DNA of 64,000 bases from Elmis aenea (lineage: Eukaryota > Arthropoda > Insecta > Coleoptera > Elmidae). The stretch is from the NCBI GenBank assembly GCA_947652605.1, contig OX393576.1:58938966-59002965 (forward strand), written 5' to 3'. The notes below the pieces were generated by a model, which was not told the origin of the DNA, did no database searches, and saw only the letters and a list, made by a program, of their open reading frames with translations. Made by a program: the position numbers and the translations under genes. Within the stretch, counting starts at the first letter, position 1. Each line of letters opens with the position of its first letter. Positions 22,251 through 34,149 of the stretch are shown here, one piece after another.

Positions 22251-23049
22251 CAAAAATAAATACTAAGACATTTTATGGTGTGTGTCAAGTTTACAGTTTT
22301 ATATCGTTACAGAAAGTGTTACAAGAAAGCTAATAGTGCAAACTGCCGAGGGCTGTGTATTAGTAAATTATACTTGTATTAACATACGAAACAAATAATT
22401 ATTGAAAAGTTTTTGATTGTTGTGTCAACTATAATTGAAAATTAAGGTGTAAAAGTGCTTGCCAGCTGTTGCAGTGTAAATAATATCGTCGTTTAAGCAA
22501 AGTTATCAAGTCCTGTGTGCTGTTATATGCAATAACTTTCGAATTAAATTGCTTTTATGGCACAAAACTTCGTTCGAATGAGAAAATGTTCACTTGGCGT
22601 TACGTTTATCGCCCAAAACAATAGGTTTCGTCTTCACATTCCCTGCAGTTGGATGTATATTCTTTTATATTCGTTTTTGAATAGATTACTTATCGATTCC
22701 GTTTGATCTTTATTCTTTCATCTTTTGGGTTTTCTCCAGAAGATATTCTATTCGAACGATTGTTTGTCAACTTTTTTAAAACAATGAGATGACGGTGTTG
22801 CGTAACTTGAGTGTATTTTTGTTGTTTTATTAGTTTTTTCATTAATTTTACATTTTGTTTAGGTTATAAGATTTAATTTGACTGTCGCACCCCTATAACT
22901 TTGTTATATTAAGAGGAAACCTTTCAATTATTTAATGGCTTTAAAGAACCACCCTAACTATCTATATTCATTATGAACTTTTGGAGCATTTTACATAGCC
23001 AATCAACCTAAAAAATGCAAAGAATTAATTATTCTTGATTCGTTACTTT
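22251..23049. other. AT-rich spacer
   Basis: Nothing recognised. Confidence 0.4.
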
Positions 23050-24345
23050 TAAGCCCGACATATTATTCTTTTATTTGCGAAAATTATAGAGGTATAATCA
23101 CACTTCTTAGTGTAGTAGAAAAATCAATGAAATAATTTTAGAGGCGAGATTGAGGAAACATTCTGATAAAAGTTTGGAAGAGGCGCAACGTGGCTTTAGA
23201 CCGGGTAGAAGCACGCAGGATCTAATTTTTACGTTAAGACGATTAAATGAAAAACAATGAAACATTCAAAAATGCGGTACTTGTGTTTTATCGATTTGTC
23301 TAAAGCCTTCGATAGAGTGCCAAGGAAAAAAATCTGGAAGATATTGAAAGTATTGAAGTAGAGCTGTATGAAGATTTTATATAAGAGTAGTAGAAATTAC
23401 ATGCGAACCCACAACAGTAGTTCCCAGGAATTTATAATAGTGGGAGTAAGACAAGGAGGCACCTTAAGTCCACTACTCTTTATAATTCTGATGAATAAAA
23501 TAATTAAGGAATGCAAACAAAATACAAAAAAAGTCTACTGGGGTTGGAATAAATTAAAACCAATATCTTTAACAGAATAGCCTTTGCAGATAATGTGGTG
23601 CTATTAGCTAAAAGCGAAAAGGACGCAATTCAATCTAGTTTTGTATGGGCAGATACATTAAGTAGATATAATACGAGTATTAATATAACAAAGACAATTA
23701 TGCTAGACCAAAAGATAGAGCGGGTAGCCAATTTTAAATATTTAGGAACAGTAATTGCAAAGAATGGTAAATTGGAAGATGATGTAAATAATATAGTGAC
23801 TGCAGCGACGAAATTTTACTACGTTACTAATAAATGTTTGATACATAAGAAGAGGATAATAAAAGAAACTGACGCGAGTTTTTAATGCAGTGTACGTATC
23901 GATTCTTACTGAAAGTTAAAAAACTTGGACAATAACATAAAAACAACAAAGAATACAGACAGAGGAAATGCGATTTTTGAGAAGAATAGATGTAGACTGA
24001 TTGATAAAATCGTAATGAAAAAATCTGAAAACCTAGCAGTAATTCTTAAAGAAAAAGATGGAGAGAGTCAATTAAGATGGCTTGGACATCTACTACGCAT
24101 GCCAAAAAGTAGATACGCGAAAATAGGATGGAAAATAAAGATGGAGAGAAAAAGAAATACAGGAAGACCAAGAATAAAATGAGAAGAAAAAGTGAGACGA
24201 AGACTAGAAGAAAAATAAGCCAGCTGGAGAGATGTGCCACAATTAGCTAATGATAGGTAGAAGTGGAGAAACTTAATCCAGAAATAGAAACTCATACCTC
24301 AACACCGAAAGGTACAAGAGGAACCGATTAAGAAGAATAAGATGT
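23050..24345 (+). pseudogene. LINE reverse transcriptase, heavily decayed copy
   Basis: Starts in RT fingers (CENYRGI near 23075), then RGFRPGRSTQDLIFTLRRL (about 23190-23245), FIDLSKAFDRVPRKKIW (about 23290), VGVRQGGTLSPLLF (about 23440), and FADNVVLLAKSEKDA (23583), where the second catalytic aspartate is changed to asparagine. The rest follows the usual order: NFKYLGTVIAKNG, SQLRWLGHLLRMPKSR, NTGRPRIK, then LANDRKW-like remains. The 3' end has CCTCAACACCGAAAGG, related to the 3' motif of the other LINE copies. Many stops and frameshifts; older than the copies at 5.9 and 12.5 kb. Confidence 0.88.
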
Positions 24346-25654
24346 TATCTATTTGAACGTGTCAGCCGTAGCTGTTCTAGTCTTATTATTAAATTGGGAA
24401 TTCTACAACATTGAAGTGGTCAAGCAAATTATTAAAATAGTTTTAAACACGATCGTTAAATGTATTTTCGCAGTTACCCTCTATTCGATTAAATTTTAAC
24501 GAGTCAGTTAACGATACAGGAAAACAGTTTCGTTCGAATTGATAAAAAAACGATTAAAGTCGATACGTGCTACGAAACTAAATAGGACTTTAGACTGAAA
24601 AGAACATGCTGAAGCTACATAGCCAGTATAGTGGGTAATGAAGTGTAATGAATATAAAATTGGCTGCAATTACAGCTTTTTTGTTTGTTTTAGGAATGTT
24701 AAAGTGTTTCCTAAAATGAATAAAAACATTGCAGCTTTTTGTTTAGCTATATTTCGTTAAATCAGGCGCCTATTTGAAATTGGGCAGTTTTTTTCTACTG
24801 TTTTAAGCTAGAGCCTACTCTACTATAACTAAAAGATCAGTTTCAGTTTAATATGGTACAAAATACGCGTTTATTATAGAACAGTACGGATGTTAAGATC
24901 TTTTGATAACGTCCATGAGCAAATTAAAGGTTTTTGAATATTCAAGACGTTATCTCGCCTATCTACTAAATATATTTTCGGATCTAGGAATTCTCTGTTT
25001 GTGTAGATGCATACAACGGAAAATGTATGAGTGTTCATGTGTTACATTTATACCTTGGCCTAATTCATAACGGAAAGCTAATGCTAATACGAAGAATTTC
25101 GCTGTAGCAATATCCGATGTATGTTTATCTAGTTTGTCGGTATTTTGTGAAAACCAAAGAGGTGGGTAGTTTTTATGAATACTAATAAACTTTATTATCA
25201 CAACTTGTGAGGTTCTATAGCCAATGACCTAATAAAATATAAATAAGGTACAGAAATGTGTTTTAAATTAAATAGTGCTGTTGCATAATTTATAAAGCGT
25301 TCGAAATTCATCTCGATGAAGATAATTTTATGGCGTCATTTATTAATGGGCGATGTTAATGTCATCTTTTGAATTATTGCCAAATATATGTGCGGTCGTT
25401 TCTGAAACAGATTATTAATAAATCTCCAAATAAGGAATTCTATTTATCAGATCTAATTCAACATAAAGATTGTCTAAGATAAAAATCAGCAGTCGTGTAA
25501 CTTCTTTGTTTTAGGAGATGGGATTTTATTACAAAATATATTAAGGTTTTTCTCCGTAATCGTGTTTTATAAATAAAAATTATCAGAGGTAAATTTTATG
25601 TGTCAACTTTGTACAATTTTAGAATTACGTTTTTGACACGCATCAAACAACTTA
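24346..25654. other. AT-rich spacer
   Basis: No gene, RNA or element recognised. Confidence 0.4.
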
Positions 25655-26050
25655 AGTGTTTGTGTCACATTGGTTTGTATTGCTTGCCAAAAGGAACTCT
25701 TCAAGATAAACCCAATAAACTGCAGCAGATTTTCGGTTGAAATGCAAGCTGAAATTTGTGCGGCTAAAATCAAAATTGAAAGTATCGATGTTATATTAAT
25801 TTGTGTTTATCGGCCCCCAAACAGGAACATTATGTTATTTATCTCAAAAATTGATGAAATCCTCATGTATCATATTAAAAAATGTCTTATTGATTTTAAA
25901 GTATATTGACATTCATGTTTTTGTTAATAGTATAATACAAGAAGTATAATGTGCTTAAGTTGTGTTGTACTGTATGTTGACTTGTCTTATATAATGTCTA
26001 AAAAACTGATCTCTCAAAGACTAATAAATTATTATTATTATTAATAATTA
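25655..26050 (+). mobile_element. Internally deleted LINE: endonuclease scrap joined to 3' end
   Basis: 25670-25909 encodes FSVEMQAEICAAKIKIESID and VILICVYRPPNRN, the N-terminal to central part of an APE-type endonuclease (the VYRPPN motif). The ORF then ends and the sequence passes directly into a 3' untranslated stretch closing with TAATAAATTATTATTATTAT, a simple-repeat tail. The rest of the endonuclease and the whole RT are missing. The type differs from the other LINE copies here, probably CR1- or jockey-related. Confidence 0.7.
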
Positions 26051-26479
26051 TTATTCGTTCATCGTCTTGTGATATACCAAGGAATTTAATTCTTAATTCT
26101 GTGCGAAATTTGCAACAAAATTTACACTTGCTCTAACCTTCTAACCATTTTAGGCGTAAAATAATAAGCTGTTACCAAATTAGTACCTACTTCTTATAAA
26201 GATCTTTTGATGACTAATTATTCTTCAGCCACGGTTTTCGCAAAAGATGCTCTGCTGAAAATTGTATAAGAAAAAACTTTATTATAAAAATCGTTGATGA
26301 TTTTATACACAGCCTGTATAACATTTTATGTAATTTATGGTTAGTAAAAATTGGATTAATTTGAGTAACCCTTAAGAAGAGAGTATTAGTCAACAGATAG
26401 TAGTAAAAAGTTCCTTAGTTTGGTTTATGTTAAAGAAAAGTAAGTGTTTAGAATATCTGGCAGCTTTGTGGGAGCCAAA
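26051..26479. other. AT-rich spacer
   Basis: Nothing recognised. Confidence 0.4.
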
Positions 26480-26481
26480 TA

Positions 26482-27709
26482 CGAGGTCAGTTCAAATAAT
26501 AACTTTTGATATTGCGCGTCAACTGTTAGTTCGTTTGGCGGTGCTGCATTCGTTGTAACCAGTAACTTTTTGTTTTTTTCGTTTGTTTGTATTTTGTTTA
26601 GTTTTCTTAATATTGTTGTTTAAGTGGCAGGTGTTTTAGTCGTTGTGGCGATTTTCGCAATGTTCGAGTTACAGGAACAACGTTGCAACGTGAAATTTTG
26701 TGTGAAACTTGGAAAAACTTTTACGGAAACCTTTAAACTTTTGAAGGAGGCTTACAGAAAAATAATGCTGTTAGTCGTACGCAGGGTTATGAATGGTTTA
26801 CACATTTCGAAAGTTGTCGTGAGTCAGTTCAAAACGATCCTCGACCAGGAAGGACTTCGACCTCAACTGATGACACTGACACCCAGAAAAGCAATGATCT
26901 GATGCGCGTCAGTCGTCGTCTGACTGTCAGAGAACTTGCTGAAAAGGTTAGAATCTCGATTGGATCATGTTATGCGATTTTGACGAAAAAATTAAACACC
27001 GAGTGACTGTTTGCCAAGATCCGCTTCAACAAGCCAACAATGATGAAACATTCATGAATAGGATCATCACAGGTGAAGTTGGGTTTACGGCTACGACATT
27101 GAAACCAAAGTCCAATCATCACAGTGGGTTAGAAAACGCAAGACTCTCGTTCGAATGTGATGGTGATAATCACTGTTATTTTTTCGATTTTGATGGCGTT
27201 GTGCATTTTGTATTTTTGCCCCAAGTGCAAACAATCAACCGCCATTACTACGAAGTGTGTTGAAAAGGTTGTTAGAAAAAATTCTTAAGAAGAGACCAGC
27301 GTTGTGGCGCGACAATTCATGGTTCCTCCACCACGACAACGCGGCTGCTCACTCAGCCTTGTCAATTCGTAAGTTTTGTACAAAAATCAAATGACTGTCC
27401 TCTCCCAGCCTCCCTACTCAGCCGACCTGGCTCGTGTGACTTCTTTTCATTCCCCAAGTTAAAATCGATGCTCAAAGGGCCTCGTTTTGAAACTATTGAG
27501 TATTGACGATATTAAAGAGAATTCGGCACGGGAATTGAAGGCGATACCCAAAGAAGCATTCCAGGACTGTATGGCAAAGTTTAACACCGCTAGAATAAGT
27601 GTATCTCTAGGGAAGGAGAGTACTTTGAAGAAGTAATACACCAATAAGTTGTAAGTGCTATAAAATTAACGATTTACAAAAAGTTTGGCTATTTTTTGAA
27701 CAAACCTCG
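26482..27709 (+). mobile_element. mariner element, near full length
   Basis: Inverted repeats CGAGGTCAGTTCAAATAAT at the left and the complement of CGAGGTTTGTTCAAAAAAT at the right, each bordered by TA (26480-26481, 27710-27711). 1.23 kb, close to the usual 1.3 kb of mariners, with one transposase gene in the plus direction. Confidence 0.92.
26660..27637 (+). pseudogene. mariner transposase (DD34D), decayed
   Basis: N-terminal HTH region with QRCNVKFCVKLGKTFTETF (about 26670-26730), then NDLMRVSRRLTVRELAEKV with ISIGSCYAIL (about 26895-26985), the catalytic domain with NRIITGEVGF where the first aspartate of the usual TGDE has been lost, FFDFDGVVHF (about 27178), HHDNAAAHSALS containing the second aspartate (about 27332), and a third-aspartate region near 27410-27445 that is frame-shifted. 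The C-terminal EAFQDCMAKFN (27560-27590) is recognisable. At least five frame breaks; inactive. Confidence 0.9.
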
Positions 27710-27711
27710 TA

Positions 27712-28932
27712 TGTAAATACATTTGGCAGATTTATTTCATTAGATTTGAATGATTTATTACGATTCTGCTGAATACACTAACAACTCTTTTTTTATGTCT
27801 TTAAATACTTTTATTTACTATCAAGGATTACCAAAATTATTACTTACTGGACTTTGTTTATTCGTTTTCGAAACGACTTCTTCAGAATATTGTAATATGG
27901 CAAAAAGTAGCAACATTTTTTATATAAATTCTTACAACAGTCTTAGAACATTTTCTTAAATTTTAAAATTATTGTTCCACTAGGTTGAAAGCAAATGTTT
28001 AGGCAGAATATTTTACCAAACTTTTTGTAGCTCTTTCATTTAACTTTTTTAATGGTAGTTTTGGTCTTTTTTCCTTAGTAATTCCTTATGAAGTACGCGT
28101 GGGACAGACTGGTTTTACGATTCAGATACAAGTTATATAACTTACTATATACACACTCAAACAGCCTGTTTTATACTTTTTGTATTCCAAAAATACCCAT
28201 CGTATATTGTGGACGACTTTCCAACAAACTTGTTTTTTATATGTATTCTTGAATTGACAAATAAACGCAGAGAACTGTGAATGCTTTGTTGATGCGATGC
28301 GGGGTACTGAGATTTCGGAAAAGGATACTAAAATACGTCCTTAAAAATTTAAATAATTTTGTCGTATCATGCTTTCTAAATGTTGGAAAACAAATTTTGC
28401 ATAATTATAAGCTTAATTGATTGTGATCCACTTACTTCAATTTAATAATAATTGAATAAAGATTTCTATCACCGTATACCTATGACATTTAATATTCCTT
28501 GAGTATCTAATTTAAATTTCCAACATTAAATAAAATTTATGCGAATATTCATGATATGAAAATTGTGAACGACTCCATCTGTGAATTGAAATAATATTTA
28601 TTTATCAAACTTAATGTTTGTATGATACGCTACATAGCTTAAAGTATATGGAAAAAAAATGGAAGTACTAGAAATGCCGTAATTTTATGAGCACAATAAA
28701 ATATTTACAAAGTAAATAAATCTCTTGAAATGAATCTGAATTATTTTAATGAGTATGTTCATGTTCATACTTCATATTTCACTGCACTTTGTAAAAATAA
28801 AACACTGCTGTGTGTTGCGAATTTGCCGGCCAATAAATTTCGACATTAAAAACATCATTTTAAGAAAAGCGTGCCATAAATAAATCTGCAGTAAATGTGA
28901 AATATCTGGGGAGGTATTTATTTCTTTTATAG
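27712..28932. other. AT-rich spacer
   Basis: Nothing recognised. Confidence 0.4.
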
Positions 28933-29030
28933 GCGTTTAAATACCCACTAAAATTCGTACCCAACCGTGAAACTGGAATTAGCGGAGACTACTCCAACCA
29001 TTTGCGAAAAATCTCACCTGTTATCAAAAG
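28933..29030 (+). other. Candidate coding exon, unknown protein
   Basis: A 98-bp segment preceded by TTTATTTCTTTTATAG (acceptor-like) and followed by GTAATG (donor-like after AAAAG). Only one of the three plus frames is open across it, phase 0, reading AFKYPLKFVPNRETG then ISGDYSNHLRKISPVIK. Composition is less AT-biased than the neighbourhood. I do not recognise the peptide. A minus-strand donor-like AACAG/GTGAGA in the same place means the strand is not certain. Could be chance. Confidence 0.3.
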
Positions 29031-30014
29031 GTAATGATACTTGAAGGAAAATAATTGTTAAGAGTTTAAATTAAGACTTTGGAAGGTTGTTGTTTAATTA
29101 ATTATTGTAAAACTGCCTAACTTCCCAGACTGTCTGAATTAAGCTGTATTAATTTACTTTGTTTTGTAAGACAAGAGGAAAATATGAATTGAAGATCTAA
29201 AAAATGATGACGAAGTCTTTCGCATATTTTTTAATTTAATACATCAGCTTATAAATTAACTGCCTACAAAAAGCTCTGAATATCAAAGATCTAGTGTCGA
29301 TATTTTATGAAAATTGAAGTTTTAAATTCTATGTTACAGTCACCGAAGTAGGTAAGAATTTAACAAATTTATTGTATATTGTCGTAAAAATAATTCCAGT
29401 TTAATTTAAAAAAGTCGTGTGTTATAAATATGCTCAATAAATTTTACTCCTGTTGTTTTGTCTTTGAGGCCCGCTTAACCTCTTATTGCGATTTGTTGGA
29501 CAAGGCAGAGCTTCAGAAAATTATAACTGTAATTTTTTTTTAATACTGTCGTAGCCATAAGCGCTTTTTTGCATGTATGTATATCATCGGGGTGCCGTTT
29601 TCACAATAATTCGCGAAAACGAACATTAAAATTCCAAAAGAGGTCGATGACCTGATGTTGAAACATTCCATTGTATGTATATTATGAAATTTTTGTACAA
29701 AACAAAGATTAAAAATTTAAAATAAATGCTTTCTTTAATACTACTGCAAAAAATGATTCTTTTTATTTTGATTTTAATTTCAACATTCTACCTTTTTTTC
29801 TTAAGTGAAAAATAGTGTATTTTTTTACTAGTAATAAAATAATTTTATGATTGTCAAGAAAATAGGTACAAAGTAGGGAAAACTTTTTTCTTTTGGACAA
29901 ATATTTAATTTTTCTAGCATATCAGCGGCATATTTCGATGGTAGATTTTACGAATTGCCTTTTTTTGTAGTGTTTTTTATGGTTTAATAGGTAGCATATA
30001 TTTGTACAAATATA
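29031..30014. other. AT-rich spacer
   Basis: Nothing recognised. Confidence 0.4.
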
Positions 30015-31370
30015 TAATCAAGATCCCTTCTACCAGTAGGTGTAGGGATGTGTGCACGTCTATGTATTATGCATGCATTTGCGCAATTGTTTTTTTGTTC
30101 TGTGCCATTTCTTTCGCTTCACACCATGATTTTCCTTTCTTCTCCAAGGTTTTTATTATCGCCTTCTCCCATGTTTCTCTCGACCTTCCTCTTTTCCTCC
30201 TTGTTTGTATTCTTGTTTACCACACTCTCTTTTCCTGTCTTCTTGTGTCCATTCTCTGTAAATGCCCCCACCAACTCTGTTGTCTATGAATTCTAAGATA
30301 GATTCTACTTCTCGTTCGTTTCTTATTTTGTCTTTTCTTGTTACGCCTCTTACTCTCCATAAAATTTTATTTCGGCCGCTTGTATGAGTATTTTACTTTT
30401 TTGGCTCGATGTTAATGTCCATAACTCGCACCCAAATGTCAAGATCAGTCTGTATATTGTACGATATACACTCATTTTTGTCTTTTTTGAGACTTTTTCT
30501 TTGTTAATAAAAGTTTTGTCAATAGTGTGGTTGGTTTTTATTGCCTTTTTTATCCTCTTGTTAATTTCCAATTCGTGTTGTCCTGTATTTTCGATTGTTA
30601 CTCCTAGGTAGTCAAAATATTGTAAGGTTTCTATTTTTCCTCCTTTAATTTCTATGTTTATGTTCTCGTTTTCCTCGTTTTCCTCGTTTGTCGTCATCAC
30701 TTTTGTTTTCTTGTGATTTATTTCCATTCCATTTTCTTCTAATACTTCTTTCCAAATTTCTATATTCGTTTTTAGATCCCTTTTATTCTTTGCCGTAATG
30801 ATTACATCGTCTGCGAACGCACACTCTGATATTTCGACCTTCTGTAAATTTTTTTGGCCTACGAATAAACATTTTGTTTGCATTTCTTAATTATATTGTC
30901 CATAAATATCGTAAACAGTGTTCTATTGGGCTCATTCCTCCTCCTTGTCTTAATTCATCTTATGTATTGAAAGAATCTGATTTCATATTTTTCGTTACCA
31001 CGTAATTTATTGTCTTCTTATACAAGCAGCTAATATTTCTTCTTGGTTTATTGTCTACCTTTCTTTCCTTAAGGATATCCCAAACTTTTTGTCTAGACAC
31101 TTTATCGAATGCTTTTTGTAGATCTATAAATGCGAAGTATGATTTTTCTCTTGTTAGTTGTGTTTTAGTTATAATCTGTTTAATTGTGAATATATGATTC
31201 TGAACACTTTCACTTTTTCTAAAGCCACTTAAATATAGGCAGGATCATCCCTATCTCCCAGTCTTTCGGTATTATTTCTTCTGGCCATGCCTTGTTCATG
31301 ACTTCTAGAAGTAGAAGTATTCCTTTAGGTCCCATATTTTTCAGCATTTCGCTTGTTATTCTGTCCTGGC
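30015..31370 (-). pseudogene. LINE reverse transcriptase with internal deletion
   Basis: Minus strand, in order: a pre-RT part with MLKNMGPKGILLLLEVMN (about 31290-31350) and ILPIFK, an abrupt jump that deletes most of the fingers, then SVQNHIFTI, FIDLQKAFDKVSRQKVW (about 31085-31135), ELRQGGGMSP, the catalytic CAFADDVIITAKNK (about 30800), FDYLGVTIENTG, and LTFGCELWTLT. The open part 30350-30883 keeps 177 residues intact. After it come RSRETWEKAI and the 3' motif CCCTACACCTACTGG. The FADD motif is intact, but the deletion and frame breaks make it non-functional. Same family group as the copies at 5.9, 12.5 and 23 kb. Confidence 0.9.
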
Positions 31371-32665
31371 GTTTGTACAAATATTAATTATATGAAAGTT
31401 ATTTTTTTTTTGTTTTGGTTGCAGTATTAAATGGAATGCAAATGGAACGCAAAAATACAGCGTAAACGTAATTTTGGTTCTAGAGTCGATGTGTATCAAT
31501 TACCAAATTGTTTTTAAACAGAAACAAAATTTAATTTTAAAAATCAGTGGCGTTTTAAAAATATTTCCGAGTGAAAAATGCAGTGCAGCCAGCAATACAA
31601 AAATGTTCGGATCTTTGTAAAGAAACGCTGTTTAATTTTAATTTTTCTTGTAGTAACTGATTCTTCTGGGATTATCAAATCCAGTCACGTTTGAAAACAA
31701 TAAAATTTTGCAAATTCAATGTCGTTCTAGAATAGCATTTAAGTGCAAATCGTAGGTCTGTCCGGTTTCCTCGATATTTATTATATTTACGAACTCCTTA
31801 AAGTGCTGCAAAATAATCTTCAACCTACAGATCTGACAGAGACGAATAGTTACCATAGCGTCTACCGCTTGTTACACTCCTAAAATGTCAAAGCACACTT
31901 GTTGTAAACTTCTACCATACACCAAGTAATTCACAAGCGCTGTTACACCCTGTACTTTGTTAAAGTTTATTATGGAGCTTACAGCGGCGGCGTCCTTTTT
32001 TTGTTGTTGTTGTACTAGGGTGTTGTGTCGCGAACAATAAACCACAACTTAAAACACTTTAATCCTGCTAGATACAAATACAGTTGTTACAAATTACTCC
32101 GAGGCTTTCGTTTTTACGTTTAACCGTTAAAATCAACAATAAAATAAAAACAAATCGAGTTTACAATAAAAGCATCTTCTGCTTAAATTTCAATTTATAA
32201 AACACGTTTGCGTAAAAAAAATACACTTGATATTTGCATTAGTCTAGTTTGCGTCATGAAATGTACAATACTGAGCAAATAAAGACCTATATTTTATAGT
32301 TGTATGATTATTTTTAAACAATAGCCTCCACATTAATAACATTTAATAAATGCTTGAAACATTTGAGTGTTCTTTTGGTAACAAAATAAGTTTTATAAAA
32401 AAAATCAGTCATATATTTTATTCATTAATTGTAAAAATGTTTGTTCAGTTTCGAAACTCTCAACTCTTCATTAGTAGTAATAAAAAAGCTGTTGACGAAG
32501 AGATAAGAGTCCTGAAACTGGTCTAACATTTCTACAAAATATCCTTTATAACAAAAAGAAAAGTGATTTTTAATTAAACTCTTTTATACGAGGATTACGT
32601 TAAAAGTATTGAAAACAAAAAACACGGTTAATATTTTGTAACATTTAATTTTTACTTCTTCATGT
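31371..32665. other. AT-rich spacer
   Basis: No gene or element recognised. Confidence 0.4.
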
Positions 32666-32797
32666 AAATTAAAAATGTCACACTACAGTGCTCATTTTAG
32701 TCCACATATTGGGACACACACTGGTAAAAGACCGTTTTATTGTGACATTTGTGAAAATGTTTAAGTCATCGTGCTCATTGTAGTTTACATACTGTTA

Positions 32798-33062
32798 GAG
32801 CGAGCTTGGTGGCTAGTTGGTAAAACAACCTAACTTGTAATCGGGAGGTCCTGAGTTCGATTCCCAGGGCCGACTCATTGTAGAGGTTTCAGGTGGTTTC
32901 CTCTATGGTTAAGGCAAATGCTGTGGCAATACTTCCACCTATCCTTGCCCATCCTTGACTATCCACATCCCTACCCATTATCTTTGTACCTCTAACGCCT
33001 GAAGAGGGGGTCAACCCCCTTATAGCAGTCTCCGAAAAACACGTGACCTTTGACCTTTGACC
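32798..33062 (+). mobile_element. tRNA-derived SINE
   Basis: The head GAGCGAGCTTGGTGGCTAGT then TGGTAAAACAACC is tRNA-like, with an A-box region at 32806-32820 and a B box GAGTTCGATTCC at 32853-32864, the internal RNA polymerase III promoter. The body is unrelated to tRNA and the element ends in a heptamer tail, ACCTTTGACCTTTGACC. ACTGTT occurs on both sides (32791-32796 and just after 33064), a likely short target duplication. Sits inside a dead zinc-finger gene. Confidence 0.85.
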
Positions 33063-33128
33063 AAACTGTTGAACGTGGTTAAATGTGATATTTGTAAAAA
33101 AAAAAAAATTGTCACAGTGCTCATCTTA

Positions 33129-33900
33129 CAAGGGAACCTCACTTGGTGGTACTAAAGTCGGTTGATGGGACTAAGATTTTCTGAGAGAAGATCGTGAATG
33201 AAGAATAGTACCAACTGTTTTGGCCCCGGAAACTCAAAACGTACCGTTAAAACTCAATTTTTATTTTTGAAAAACTGCACGAAATAGGTTAAACTGTTAA
33301 ATACCAGGTGTAAATGAACTCTTTAGTTTTGATTTTAGATAAATAACATTTCAAACACATGATATGTGTAAAAAACCGGATTTTTTGAGCACATGCACAC
33401 AATTGTTTCACTTCCGGTTTCGCCGGAAATGACCTTTACTTTGTTATTTTAAATGGAAAACCCTGTTTATTTTACATTTTTGGGAAGAGGAAGCAATTTT
33501 GAGTATATTAGAAACAATTTGGTTAATTTTTATAACCTCAAGTATCCAGAGTTCGTTTACACCTGGTATTGCAGATTTTTTTAAATTTGAATTTGGCGCC
33601 AAAAAATAAAAAAAATATTGGTATTTACGAATTCTTACTTTTAAAGAGAAAATTTGGATCTTGTTAATAAAACATAAAAGCATTATGATTTAACAATAAT
33701 TATTCACAAGTTTATGTTCACTTCAAGTACAACCGTTTAACCTATTTCGTGCAATTTTTCAAAAATAAAAATTGAGTTTTAACGGTAAGGTTTACGTTTC
33801 CGGGGCCAAAAAAGTTGGTACTCTTCTTCATTCACGATCTTCTCTCGGAAAATCTTAGTCTCATCAACTGAATTTAGTACCACCAAGTGAGGTTTCCTTG
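33129..33900. mobile_element. TTA-flanked MITE with long inverted repeats
   Basis: Inverted repeats of about 170 bp beginning CAAGGGAACCTCACTTGGTG at the left and, reversed, CAAGGAAACCTCACTTGGTG at the right. TTA flanks both ends (33126-33128, 33901-33903), and neighbouring fingers of the same gene carry the uninterrupted GCTCATTTTAGTCCACAT, which gives the empty site. A 3-bp TTA duplication points to PIF/Harbinger. The core contains a piece related to the palindrome at 36721 (CCGGTTTCGCCGGAAA and AACCCTGTTTATTTT). Short ORFs in it have no meaning I can see. Confidence 0.85.
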
Positions 33901-34149
33901 TTAGTCCACATTTCAGGACACCACCAATGAAAGACCGATTAAATGTGATATTTGTGAAAAAAATTCTATTCGCTATTGCCATTTTACTTGACATATAAGA
34001 ACACACACTGGTGGACGACCGTTTAAATGTGACATTTAAAGAAAAAAAATTAAGTCGCTGTGCTTATCTTAGTCGACATATGAAGACACACACTGGGTAA
34101 GGACGTTTAAAGTTCCCAACCAATCTTTTTTTCGGAATACTATCCCTTA

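Larger units (their letters stand above)
32666..34110 (+). pseudogene. C2H2 zinc-finger array, decayed and interrupted
   Basis: Remains of at least four tandem C2H2 fingers. The first reads SHYSAHFSPHIGTHTGKRPF then YCDICEN and breaks. Further finger parts are KCDIC-like at 33085-33125, HIRTHT-like and IKCDICEKN around 33905-33965, HIRTHTGGRPFKCDI around 33990-34040, and a last STYEDTHWV part (HMKTHTG-like in origin) ending near 34110. The linkers THTGKRPF and THTGGRPF are the classic finger linker. Two insertions split it: a SINE at 32798-33062 and a MITE at 33129-33900. Frame breaks occur in almost every finger. It is a dead copy of a polydactyl zinc-finger gene or of a duplicated part of one. 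Confidence 0.85.

Noticed and set aside
29335..29352. Possible 12-base microexon between TTACAG and GTAAGA
   Set aside because: Too short to support without transcripts.
30002..30296. Plus-strand cysteine- and phenylalanine-rich ORFs
   Set aside because: They are the antisense of the LINE C-terminal region that reads correctly on the minus strand.
32798..32880. tRNA gene
   Set aside because: Head resembles a tRNA but the cloverleaf is incomplete and the sequence continues into a SINE body with a heptamer tail.
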